Part shown: positions 1-10,187 of the stretch, piece by piece
Position numbering within the stretch: the first letter of the stretch is position 1
Layout of the letters: every line of letters begins with the position of its first letter
Assembly (NCBI GenBank): GCA_021018815.1
Contig: JAITYX010000011.1
Location: forward strand, 2,556,501-2,620,500
Direction of reading: 5' to 3'
From: Talinum fruticosum
Lineage: Eukaryota; Streptophyta; Magnoliopsida; Caryophyllales; Talinaceae
DNA length: 64,000 nucleotides
The notes under the pieces: generated by a model
The model's input: only the letters and a program-made list of their open reading frames with translations
Told to the model about the DNA's origin: nothing
Database searches by the model: none
Translations under genes and position numbers: made by a program

Positions 1-504
1 TCCATGTGTATTATTTTTTTAATATCTAAAAGCACACGGATAAAATCCAAAATACCCGAAATATTCGATAGGTATGTATGTGTTAATAGATTATAAAAAC
101 TCGATGGGTATGAGGATGGTATGGAGAAGATTTTTGAAAATGGGTATGGGTTAGGGTATAGCTCATCCCACCCCGTATCCGTCCACGCCCATCCCTAACT
201 TCCGACAGTCTTAATCTCTCTCCATTTAACTCTATTTGGGCCTATTTCTTTCTCTCCTTTCTCCACATAAGTAGGCTGCTATGAAAATACTATTGGATGT
301 CAAATCACCTTTGCTTCTTTAATTGCAACAATCCTCTTTCCTCTTCCCATCATCCTCTTTTTTTTCTTTTTTATTTATTTTCTATTTGAGATATTATTAA
401 CAACATTAAACCAACATAATCTCACAAAGCCTATATTAATTAAATAATGCTCCACTCTCAATCGTCGGGTTTTAAATTTCAACTCGGAAAATCATAATTC
501 AAAA

Positions 505-585
<81 letters not shown>

Positions 586-1629
586 CAAATTTAACTCAAC
601 TTTCAACAATTTAATTCTTATTAAGTTAGCACTTAAATATTCGAAGATTACAACTTTATTCCTTATAATGTGAGTTGTACACATGTTTGTAAAATCTATA
701 TCAAATATGTATTTTTTGCGAACAAACATCTTGTTTGTCACTACATTATTGTTGCGACAAGTCGCTTTTTTTAATAGTGACCTCGGTTCAGGTCCTTTAA
801 TTGTTTGTACCACTAGGTTAGACTCGAAAACGGTTAAATTGGGTCCAGGAATAATTCCTAAATTCAAGATCTTGTTATAACTGGTTCTAGGACTAGGTAC
901 TGAAAATGTGAAATCAAAACTGAACCCCTTATCTAGCGTAACAGCTTAATTTTTTATATATATAAAATCATATACATGAATAACCATATATCACTATACC
1001 TTACATATCAAAATAATTAGTTAAGGTTATATCACTGTTAGTTACTGCATAGTAATCTGGATGCATTATTTTCAACTTGTAATTTTTAAAAGGAGAGTTG
1101 GTGGACGAACATATTTTCTATTTTCTTTGTATTAAGAGAGACAAGCAATAGCCCATTGAGGTTACAGAGGGCTTTGCAAACATGCTAGGAACCGTATGTA
1201 GATGTGATGTTTTACTGTAGCTGAGTTGTTGGAGGAAGTGTTTAAAATGTTTAGACTTCAAAGAGAGATTCAACAATTCCTCTGCACATGCACCGGAGAT
1301 CGCTTTTGGCTTTTAAATTCTTTCTTCAATCTTCTAGCTCTTATAGTATTTTCTTTAACTTCTTCAATCTTCGTACATTGATATTTCTTCAATCTTTTTA
1401 TATTGATATTATTAAGGCTTAATGTTAAGAAAATTTTGAGTTTCACTTCAACTTTTGACTTGTTTTTTTTTAATATTTTATTTTATAATTTCTAGGAGAA
1501 GCTTTTAGTCGGCATCAAGATTATAAATTTTAGTAACAATATTAATTTTCCTATTAATTTATTCTTTGATTGCTCTACTGTATGCTATTTGTTTTGCATC
1601 AACTAGTTCTTTTGATTTTAGTTTTAGTG
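1..1629. other. AT-rich flank, no gene seen
   Basis: No coding region with recognisable similarity was found. The first 190 bases are a degenerate stretch rich in gggtatggg/cccatccc words, a style of repeat often seen near ends of plant DNA transposons; no matching far end was located. The rest is AT-rich intergenic sequence with a long TA microsatellite. The short reading frames here (for example 683-880) have no recognisable domain and partly run through the TA tract. Confidence 0.5.
508..581. repeat. (TA)n microsatellite
   Basis: An uninterrupted TA dinucleotide run of about 37 units. It is likely to be length-variable and can form cruciforms. Confidence 0.97.
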
Positions 1630-1838
1630 TGTTCAAGAAATAATTCAACCAAAAGCTTAAGCTGATGGTTGAAAGCTCGAGATTAGGTCTATACTCTAAC
1701 ACGACCCCTCACGCGAATATCCTTTGGGTGTAAAGTGTGGTTGCAACAAAGGCTTCTCCTTACCTTGTGCAATAATTAAAATGGGGTTTGCCAAGATTCG
1801 AATATGAAACATCTCGCTCGTAAAGGCTCGATACCATG
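1630..1838 (-). mobile_element. TRIM/SMART-like mini-retroelement, left part
   Basis: A 72-bp terminal repeat (1630-1701) starts TGTTCAAG and ends CTCTAACA. A diverged direct copy lies at 21170-21241. Between them, once element A is removed, is only about 135 bp. Immediately inside the right copy is ggctcgataccatg, the reverse complement of an initiator-Met-tRNA primer site (canonical TGGTATCAGAGC). The element therefore reads on the minus strand and totals about 280 bp with no coding capacity. This matches the layout of terminal-repeat retrotransposons in miniature (TRIM/SMART). The host duplication is imperfect (tagtg at 1625-1629; tatagtg after 21241). It is split by copia element A. Confidence 0.7.
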
Positions 1839-2253
1839 TGTCGGGATTATGGAACCTAATGGATGCTTTGGGCTCGGTAAAATCGCGTTACGGGATAATA
1901 AACGACAAACACCGGCAGGAGGCATCGAGCACACGAAGTTTCATACCGGAAACAAAAAGGGGTGTTAGGCAGCAGCCAACATGGGCTGTCCGTGTTGGCT
2001 GGCACGACCCATGTTGGCTGCACGAGCAGCCCGTGCTACTCGACACAACCCGTGTCGATCGTCCAAGTCCTCGAGTGCTTCGTTTTGGCATTTTTCTTCG
2101 GTTTCTTTCGGGTGTTAATGCGTGTTTAAGGCTTGTAAATGCCTGTAAGTAATGATTGGTTAGCCTATTTAATCGGTGTAAAACCTCCATTGTTAATTAA
2201 GTAGAATAGCAAGAGAGAAATGTGTAAGTTACTAAGAGCTTGAGCGTAAATCC
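1839..2253 (+). repeat. 5' LTR of element A, first part
   Basis: Matches the 3' LTR at 20736 onward (shared words such as cctaatggatg, tttgggctc, ttaggcagca). It ends with aatcc, the left copy of the target duplication of element B. It carries two stretches missing from the 3' LTR. The first is a GC-rich block with repeated cgtgttggctg words (about 1980-2065), whose loss in the other LTR can be explained by recombination between those short repeats. The second is an AT-rich block around 2145-2210. Confidence 0.85.
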
Positions 2254-3857
2254 CGAAGGTTTGCTCGGGAGAGTCCGAGTCATCCTAGAGGGGGTGAATA
2301 GGGTGATGGAGGATTTTTGTGAAGATTGAGCTCTTTTTTCCAAAGTAGAAACAAAAGCGGATTCCGAGTCTAAAACAAACTTAGAAAAGTATGACCTCGT
2401 AATCTCAAGAAAAGTAAGGAAGCGGATACAAGCCGCAATGAGAAAATGTCCGAGTCTAGAATGTACTCGGAAAGTAAAGACACGGAGATTACGTGGAAAC
2501 CCTCCCGGGGCAGAAAACCACGGATCGTGCTAATCCAAGCACGAAGTCAAATCCACTATTTTGAGTCCACAAAATACCGTAGACTGATCGAACCCGAGTT
2601 GCTCCCTTAGACAACTCTTTACAAGTTTTTCCTAGACTCGAAGTTCCCTTATCTCGATCTAGTACTTTCTAGCCGAGATCACCCTTACAGCTAGGGACAA
2701 CCGAGCCGACTTAACCCTTACAGCTCGATCAAGGGACCTTACTTAGAAAGTAAGAAGAAAGTGTTTGTAACTAAGTACAAGACCTTACAACGCATAAAGT
2801 AATGAATTACAGAGTGGGAGTTGTAAGTAGAAGATTGAGAATGAATACAATGACTTTGCTCAAGTATATATATTAACAATAGGTTCGGCAATCTTCAAGT
2901 CTTGTGAGTTGGCTTCCTTTTATAGATGACCGGACAGAGTAGCCGTTATCTCCATCTTCCGACCGGAAGTCCTTTGTGACCGTTGTTAACGACTTTCCGA
3001 GTCACTCGTAAAGTATCCGTTGAAATATGAACGCTGGACAACGGTTCTTAACTTCTTCGAAGTCCCAAAACCACCGGCGGTGTCTTAAAAGATAAGGTGG
3101 AAACCACCGTTAAGCTTAGCGTTTCGGTTTTCTAGATTTGGAAACAGACAGTCCTAACACAATCTTCCGGGGCTAGGTCGGAGAAGGAGAAAAGCCATGT
3201 CTCGCTGGTGATTTGACGTTTTGAAGTCTGGTTACTTTTGTAATTCAAAAAGTGTATCCTCGTTTGAATAACCTACAAAAGTAAATCAAATTGGTTCTCA
3301 AAGTATAAAATACTTTGGTATAAGATTAGACACGGATAATAATATAATTAAGATAATTGATCGACTAATTATCCGAGTCGAAAAAGAATGGAATTTTCCG
3401 ATTCTAATATCCATAAAACTCCAAATTCCATATGAGTTAGTCCGAGCGAGAATCAAGTTATACAACAATATCGAGTGAAACAAACTTGATCTAGACTAAG
3501 CATGGTTCGGACTAGAAGCGCCGACTACAACAGAATAGGACTTATAACACGAAGTCGACACTGAGTGCGGTTAAGCGAAATACTAGTCACTTCAACATGC
3601 GATATATCTAAGTGATGAGGGACTCGGAACCGAGTGTACAATAGTAAGTTCGATCATGCATTCCGAGTCTCACAGAGATAAGCAAGAAATACATGAAGTC
3701 AATGTCATATCACTTAGAGAAAAAATACTATATCACTCAGAAAAGTTTCTAAGGTACATAGAATGCCTAGGAATCAAAACTCTATAAGTGAGAAATTCTT
3801 ATACTTGATTCCTTTGTTAGAACTCGGAAAAGTGTAGAGCAGTTGTCCGAGTCTTCA
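2254..3857 (-). repeat. 3' LTR of element B (left copy)
   Basis: 1604 bp, near-identical over its length to 14242-15847. On the sense (minus) strand it begins TGAAGACTCGG. A TATA-like CTATAAAAG is present on the minus strand around 2917-2925. The two LTRs differ by scattered substitutions and many one- to two-base indels, several of them at CGG/CAGT or CCGAG/CTCGAG sites. Confidence 0.9.
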
Positions 3858-3873
3858 ATCTCCCCTTTTGATG
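3858..3873 (-). other. Polypurine tract of element B
   Basis: On the minus strand the sequence reads CATCAAAAGGGGAGAT and abuts the LTR start TGAAGACT. This is the plus-strand primer position for the 3' LTR. Confidence 0.85.
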
Positions 3874-4879
3874 AAAGACATTCCATACTTAGACGTAAAC
3901 TTTGTTAGTGATAAAGATCTACTTTTGAATACTTGCGCACGAAATAAGATAAGTAAAGCAAGCTTAATGTATCAGATCATAAAGGATATATGCTTAGCAA
4001 TGAAATAATGTTAACTCGTAAATGGTTGCAATAATCAATAATCACAGAGAAAATTGAAGAGAAAGCATTAATTCATTGAAATTAAAGAGAGTACACAGAT
4101 GAAGAAACTCCCCTAAACAAGACAACAAATTTTCTATCTATATTCTCCCCTTTGCCGTTCAGAAAAAACAAAAATTAGAAAGAATACAGACAAATAGTAC
4201 ATATTTGATGTTTGGACAAAAGAAAAATTTTCGTAAAGAAGAAGAATCTGGCAGATCGTGGAATTGTGACACGGTGCATGGCGCCTACGAGAGAGAGGGG
4301 ATGTCCGAGTGGAAGAGGAGGGATGAGAGGTACGCCGGCGCTGGTAGGATCTTGACGATGTGCTTGAGCGCGGCGGAGGGAGGACCGGGATTGCTGTCAA
4401 GGGCTCAGCTCCGAGTGGCTGACCCGGAACAAGAGGATCTACAGGTTCCTCCTCGTGGACCTCGTAGGCTGGAGGGGTCCGCTCGGCCCGACCTCGCCGG
4501 TGTAGCGAGGTCTTCGACCCACTCGGACCGCTGTCCGAGCCGAGTACTTCGGTTGCGCTTGAGGAGCAGCTCGACCCTCACTGCTCCTCGCTGCCTCTTC
4601 TTTGTTTTCCACCCCTTGCCCAGATGGAGCTGCCTCAGCCCGCAGGCTCCTCGGCGTCTACCTCTTCTTCCTCCCCGCTTTCGAGGAGGTCATGGTCGGG
4701 CTCGAGGACACTTCGGAAATGTCCGAGTCACCATGGTCCTGAGCCGCCTTGGACCTTCTCTCCTGGAGGAGCTCAACCAGCTCCTTTTGCTCCTTCACCA
4801 AGCCCCTCATCTCAAGAACCAGTTCTTGCTGCTCTCGAATTTGGGACTGGGCTGTTTTTGGTTGATGGTCAAGGACTGA

Positions 4880-6058
4880 TATATAGTCCTAACCGACCGG
4901 AGCAAGTCCTTGATTTCGAGGACACGGAATTAATTTTGTCAAGGAAAGCGGAGGACAAAATGGAGGAGAGGGACTGAGTGACACCTGAGGTGGAAGCACC
5001 ACCAGGTGGGGCAGGGGAGAGAGAGGGGTTTCTTTCCGAGTCCGAGGCGAAGAAGAGGGCCTCGGCTTTGAGTTGTGTACCCGGACACCGAGGTTGAGTT
5101 TCCGGTATCCGTACCCATGAAGTTCCTTTTACCGATAACAACGGCGAGCCTCGTAAGTAGCGTCGGGGTTTGAGGGAGAGGAACTTTAAATTGTTTAAAA
5201 ACAAGGGTGAGAAGAGCACCGAAGGGAAGAGGGGTGTTCTTCTTATTTTGGAGTTGAGCTGGCATAGCTGCTATCCGCTCAATGATAGAAGGGAAGAGGT
5301 CTACTTCGTAGCCCTCAAGAATTTCAAAAAGTGGTTTTAAATGCTTGGAGTTGGGGTTCTCTTTGCTGGAATGCTGAGAGAAAAAGGTTCTCATCAGCGA
5401 GAAGCACGAAGGCATGCTTTGACTTCAGCCGAGTCACCGAAAAATTTTTCCGTGACTCGGGGAATTCTTTGGCGAATTTTTCAAAGAAGTCGTCGGCAAC
5501 TTCGAGTGAAAGGAATAGGGTTGCTTGTTCAAGAAAAGAGAGGAAACCTTGAACATGCGGTGGAGGAGAGAGGTGTTTATTCAAACGGTAACGTTATGAA
5601 CCCTAGAGGTTAGAACACCTTCGAGTGAGTGAGGTGAGTGTAAAACTCATAAACGAGTTTAGGGTAAATGAACTCGCTGAAATAAAGAAAATTATATACA
5701 CCGGTGGTTTGAATGTGGGGCAACCACGAAAATTTTATGGTTGGAAAGAACTTGTCGTCCAGCGTGAGATCTCTGGGTGACAACGAGTTTAGAAGGTGTT
5801 GAGCCTTCTTGGCTTTTGGTGCGTGGCTTCTTAGAGGAGGAGCCAAGAAAGTCGGGATGATTACCTCTCTTAGGCATTTTTGAGAATAAGGAATGAAAGA
5901 TGAAACTTTTGATGAAGAGAAGAAGAGAGTAGGTCGACAACGAGTGAAAGAAAAAGACTAGAAGAAAGAGTTGAGAGCAGATCGAGCTTACTTGAGATGA
6001 TCTTTGCGTCGCTTGAAAATGTCCAGAGACCACTCGTAGACGTAGAAAGCTTCCGCAA
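4880..6058 (-). pseudogene. Extra ORF between pol and 3' LTR of element B
   Basis: A broken minus-strand frame in the position where SIRE-type elements carry an env-like ORF. It starts near 5880 with a basic Ser/Lys-rich leader (MPKRGNHPDFLGSSSKKPR). It continues with DDKFFPTIKFSWLPH, then FIYPKLVYEFYTHL (about 5690-5610), a segment near 5350-5584, and ILEGYEVDLFPSIIERIA...LPFGALLTLVFKQF (about 5330-5170). Such phrases (a Tyr-Pro-x-Leu-Val-x-Glu-Phe-Tyr motif, then an R-x-LPFG-x-LLT motif) resemble the putative plant transposon protein family found in other LTR elements; this is from memory and not searched. No signal peptide or membrane segment supports a true envelope. At least two frameshifts are present. 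The plus-strand frame 4205-4879 overlaps and is judged a shadow. Confidence 0.5.
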
Positions 6059-6497
6059 GAAGTTTTTCTTAAGAGAGAGAGATAGTAAATGAAATGTGAA
6101 GTAACGAGACGAAGATGAATAGGCGCTATATATAGAAAGATAAACGTCCGTTAACTATCCGTTCGACTCGGCTTGTCCTTCGAGTCACCTTAGACCGGTG
6201 TGACGGTTCTCTTCTTCGACGGTTAGGATTCATCGCAGTTTGAAATCCATCGGCTAGCGTTTCATCACGGATCGCGAGAGAGTGAGAGAAAAAAAATTGA
6301 AAATATATTCCGAAATTCTCCACCGATCTAGAGATAATTTCGAAATATGATGTCCATTTTTCTCAAAAGTTTGAGTCCGACTCAGCTAAAATTTCCGAGT
6401 GACTCGAAACTTTACACAAATAACAACGCATGGCTCGAGTATCACTGAATCAACTGAACTAATGGTTATTAAAAATTTGAACACACATAACTTATAA

Positions 6498-8040
6498 TCA
6501 AGCAATGAATATTTTCACATAAGAAAGCACACAATTATGCATTTGACATACCAAGCTCATTCCGAATAAAACGAATTGATCTTCACCAAGAGGCTTAGTA
6601 AAGATATCAGCTAATTGAAGATTAGTACGAATGAACTCAAGTTCAATATCACCTTTCTCAGAATGGTCTCTTAAGAAATGATATCTCGACCTCAATGTGT
6701 TTTGTCTTTGAGTGTTGAACTGGATTCTTTGTGATGCTGATTGCACTCGATTGTCACACTTGATTGGAACCGATTTGAAAGAAAGACCAAGATCTCTCAA
6801 GTGTTGCTTTATCCATAAAATCTGGGCGCAACATGCTCTAGCTGCTATATACTCAGCTTCAGCAGTTGATAGAGCCACCGAGTTTTGCTTCTTTGAGTGC
6901 CAAGATATTAGGGATTGACCCAGAAATTGGCAAGCTCTCGAAGTGCTTTTTCTATCAACTTTGTATCCAGCGTAATCCACATCCGAGTATCCAATGAGGG
7001 TCGGTTCTTAGTCTCCTGAGAACCATAGACCTAAGTTCCGAGTTCCTGCAAGATATCTGAATATTCTCTTCACCGCAGTGAGATGTGATTCTTTTAGATT
7101 AGCTTGGAATCTTGCACAAAAACAAACACTGAACATTATATCCGGCCGGCTGGAAGTAAGATATAGCAGAGCTCCAATCATACCTCGATAGAGTTTCGAT
7201 CTATTGCTTTACCTTTCTCATCCGAGTCAAGTTTTATACTGCTTGCTCATGGGTGTGGATGCGTGCTTTGCATCTTAAAGTTTGTATTTATTCAGTAGCT
7301 CCTTGTTATACTTTGATTGATGGACATAGATTCCATCTTTGTCTTGTTTGATTTGTAGACCAAGGAAGAAATTGAGTTCTCTCATCATACTCATTTGAAA
7401 TTCTTGACTCATTAACTCGGAAAATTCTCGGCACATAAATTCATTAGTAGCTTCAAAGATAATATCATCAACATAGATTTGAACAATAAGGAAATCTTTC
7501 CCCTTGGTTTTTATAAAGAGAGTCTTGTCGATCGACCTCTTCTAAAATCATTTTGAATCAAGAAATTGCTCGAGTCTTTCATACCAAGCTCGGGAGCTTG
7601 TTTAAGACCATAAAGAGCTTTTGAAGTTTGAAAACATAATCTGGAAATTATGAGTTTTCAAAACCAGGAGGCTACTCGACATAGACTTCCTCTTCAATAA
7701 AACCATTGAGAAATGCACACTTAACATCCATTTGATACAATTTAATAGACATGCTGGATGCAAATGCCAACAATATTCTAATAGCTTCGATTCAGCAACA
7801 GGTGTAAAGGTTTCCCCACAATTAATCCCTTCTTCTTGATTGTAACCTTGAGCCACAAGTCTAGCCTTATTTCGACTACCACCCCACCTTCATCCAGCTT
7901 GTTCTTGAAAACCCATTTGGTTCCTATGACTGGGTGGTCGGAAGGTCGTTTGGTCGAGTCCGGACTTGGTTTCTTTCGAACCGATTGAGTTCCTCTTGCA
8001 TGGCCTCTACCCATTCAGGTTCATTTAGGGCTTCTAGTGC
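6498..8040 (-). pseudogene. Element B reverse transcriptase and RNase H
   Basis: Copia-type reverse transcriptase that would copy element RNA into DNA in the virus-like particle. Visible in order on the minus strand: HPVIGTKWVFKNKLDEGG (about 7950-7890), AQGYNQEEGINCGETFTPVA (7855-7796), the catalytic YVDD (7465-7476, within IYVDDIIF), FFLGLQIKQDKDGIYVHQSKY (about 7390-7320). RNase H follows from 6980 with MDYAGYKVDRKSTSRACQF, SWHSKKQNSVALSTAEAEYI and LADIFTKPL. The catalytic residues YVDD and the AEAEY segment survive. At least four shifts or stops split the frame (for example after 7856 and around 7010), so no full polyprotein could be made. Confidence 0.9.
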
Positions 8041-8263
8041 ATTTCGGGTTCGAGTTAATGAAATGAATCCAATGAATGCACATAGATTTTGAAGAGAGGA
8101 ACAAGTTCTTATCCCACTTGTTTATATCGGATAGTATGTTTTCTAGTGGATGACTAGAAGTGAACTTGAATGCTTTACCTGTTCTCCGATTCACAAGATT
8201 TGTGGGCTGAGCTACCCGATCTTCGAAGCTTGTCCCGAGTGATCTTGTTCATTAGCTTGTTCG

Positions 8264-9345
8264 TTACGAGCGAGGCTCTTGAGTTGTCTCATTCCGAGTC
8301 ACTACGTTATGAGTGACTTCATTTTGAGTCGGTTGAGCTTGAGTCTTATGTTCATCATTATCATCTTCTCTGTTGAGCTTCAAGTCCGAGTATGAAGACT
8401 CACTTGGTTTTTCCTGTTCAAACTCATCAAATACAACGTGGATGCTTTCTTCCACTTTATTAGTTCTCTTATTAAAAATGCGATAAGCTTTAAGGTGTTT
8501 TCTTCAATGTGGGTCCGATGAGGCATCTATTCGAGTGTAATTGGCTGTGTTGATCGCCTCGGCCCAGAAATAGTAAGGTAAGTTGTGCTCAATTATCATC
8601 GTCCTTGCTATTTCTTCAAGAGTTCTGTTCTTTCTCTCCACTACTCCATTTTGTTGATGAGTTCTTGGTGCCGAGAAGTTGTGAGAGATTCCATTCTTAT
8701 CGCAAAACTCGAGAATTCCGAGTAATCAAACTCTCTTCCATGGTCGGTTCGATTCTCTAAATCTGAGTCCGCGACTCAACTTGGATTTTTCTGCAGAGCT
8801 TGCTGAACTCCTTGAATGCTTCATTTTTGTGCTTAAGAAAACACACCCAAGTAAATCGTGAATAATCATCAATAATAACAAATATATATGATTTACCTCC
8901 GAGACTCTTAACCGGGATTTCACCACATAAGTCCATATGTAGCAGCTCAAGCACTTTGGATGTGGAAACTGTCTTCAAAGATTTGAATGATGATCTGACT
9001 TGTTTCCCTCTTGTGCATGTTTTACAAACTTTATCTTTTTCAAAAGCACAGTTCGGTAAACCTCTAACCAAACCATGAGATGTCAATTTCTTGATAGTAT
9101 GCATGCTAATATGGCCTAATCTACGATGCCATGTCTATGAGTCATCATGAAGAGATGCTTTTAAGCAAGATAAATTCGACTCGGGTTAGAAAGAGGAATA
9201 ATATAAGTGTTACATGATCTTTTACCCGATAGTTAGATCTCCTTGGTGGTAACATCGAAATGTAACAGTTGGTCCGAGTGAATCTTACCTCTTGACCTTT
9301 ATCGCACAATTGAGAGATGCTAAGCATATTGTACTTTAATCCTTT
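8264..9345 (-). pseudogene. Element B integrase
   Basis: The GAG-pre-integrase and HHCC zinc-binding region ends in CKTCTRGKQVRSSF (about 9026-8985). The catalytic core begins LLHMDLCGE with the first Asp at about 8931-8933 and continues YIFVIIDDYSRFTWV (second conserved region). The expected S-D-H-G-x-E-F block near 8750 is present but out of frame: single-base losses at a CCG (about 8757) and a T run (about 8707) explain the premature end. 8455-8264 holds the acidic Glu/Thr-rich integrase-to-RT linker (VVFDEFEQEKPSESS). The enzyme would insert element DNA with a 5-bp stagger. Confidence 0.88.
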
Positions 9346-9347
9346 GA

Positions 9348-10187
9348 CTAGGTAAACTGGACTAACCAGATTGCTTCTTTTCCGATCTTGCCTATCCCAA
9401 CTATCTTGCCTTTGCTGTCATCCCCAAAAGTGACCTTTCCTCCTTTATGTTTTTCTAACTCGGAGAAGAGTCTCGAGTCTCTTGACATGTGATGTGAACA
9501 TCCACTGTCAAGGTACCAATGTCCTTTTGATCTCTTCGAGTGACCTGCAAAACGAAACAATCTAACCCTTCTCACTTCCTCTAACGAACCCGAGTAACAT
9601 TCTTTATTGTGGTCCTTTTCGAGGAAGAAGGTTTTTCGGAACCCGATTTGAATGACTTTGGGTTTAGTCCGATTCCGAGTCTTTTCTTTAGAGAACTGAG
9701 TCTGTGTCTCTTTCTTTTTGAATACATTTCCTTTGGAAACCGAAGAAGATGGTTTCTTCTTGAAAACTGCTCTCGGGCTTAGTCCTCTCTTCATTTTTAT
9801 GAATGGGACCATGCTCAGCTTTCCTGAACTTTACGAGTTCGGAATCCTTTTGAATAGTTCCGAGTAGGAATTGGATTCCTCCTCTTTGTTGAAACCAAGA
9901 CCTTCTTTTCCGAAGGAGACACATTGAGATCCTAAGAGCATGTCAAGGTTTTTCTAACCTTGAGTAAATTTTAAGACCGGATCTTGAGACTCAATGAGCT
10001 TTTGCTTTAGTCGCTCATTTTCTTTTCCGAGTAACTCGGACTCGGTCTCATTGGATTGAGCACTAGTCTCTAGTTCTCTCGAGTGTAAGTCTCAATTTTT
10101 CCAATTCATTTTTCAAAGAAATGCTCTCGAAGAAATTGAATCAAGTTGTTCTTTGAAACGAGAAGAGTCATAATTGGACTTTTCTTC
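9348..10187 (-). pseudogene. Element B gag tail and protease
   Basis: From 10187 to about 9950 the minus strand encodes a Glu/Leu/Ser-rich, coiled-coil-like gag tail (ENERLKQKLIESQDP). A Lys-rich linker follows, then the aspartic protease with GHWYLDSGCSHHM: the catalytic D-S-G is at 9501-9509. Downstream GGKVTFGDDSKGKIVGIGKIG matches the copia protease/linker. The 9348-9812 frame stays open for 154 codons, one of the longest surviving in the element. Upstream the frame is cut by solo LTR C at 10188. Confidence 0.85.

Noticed and set aside
499..880. Overlapping frames 499-867 (minus) and 683-880 (plus)
   Set aside because: One runs through the TA microsatellite (Ile-Tyr repeat) and neither has a recognisable domain.
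4205..4879. 224-codon plus-strand frame
   Set aside because: Longest frame in the window but antisense within element B and Arg/Ser-rich, with no recognised motif. It lies in the degraded region between the extra ORF and the purine tract.
4939..6058. Possible retroviral envelope gene in element B
   Set aside because: Position fits, but no signal peptide, transmembrane segment or cleavage site is visible; the phrases fit a plant transposon protein family better.
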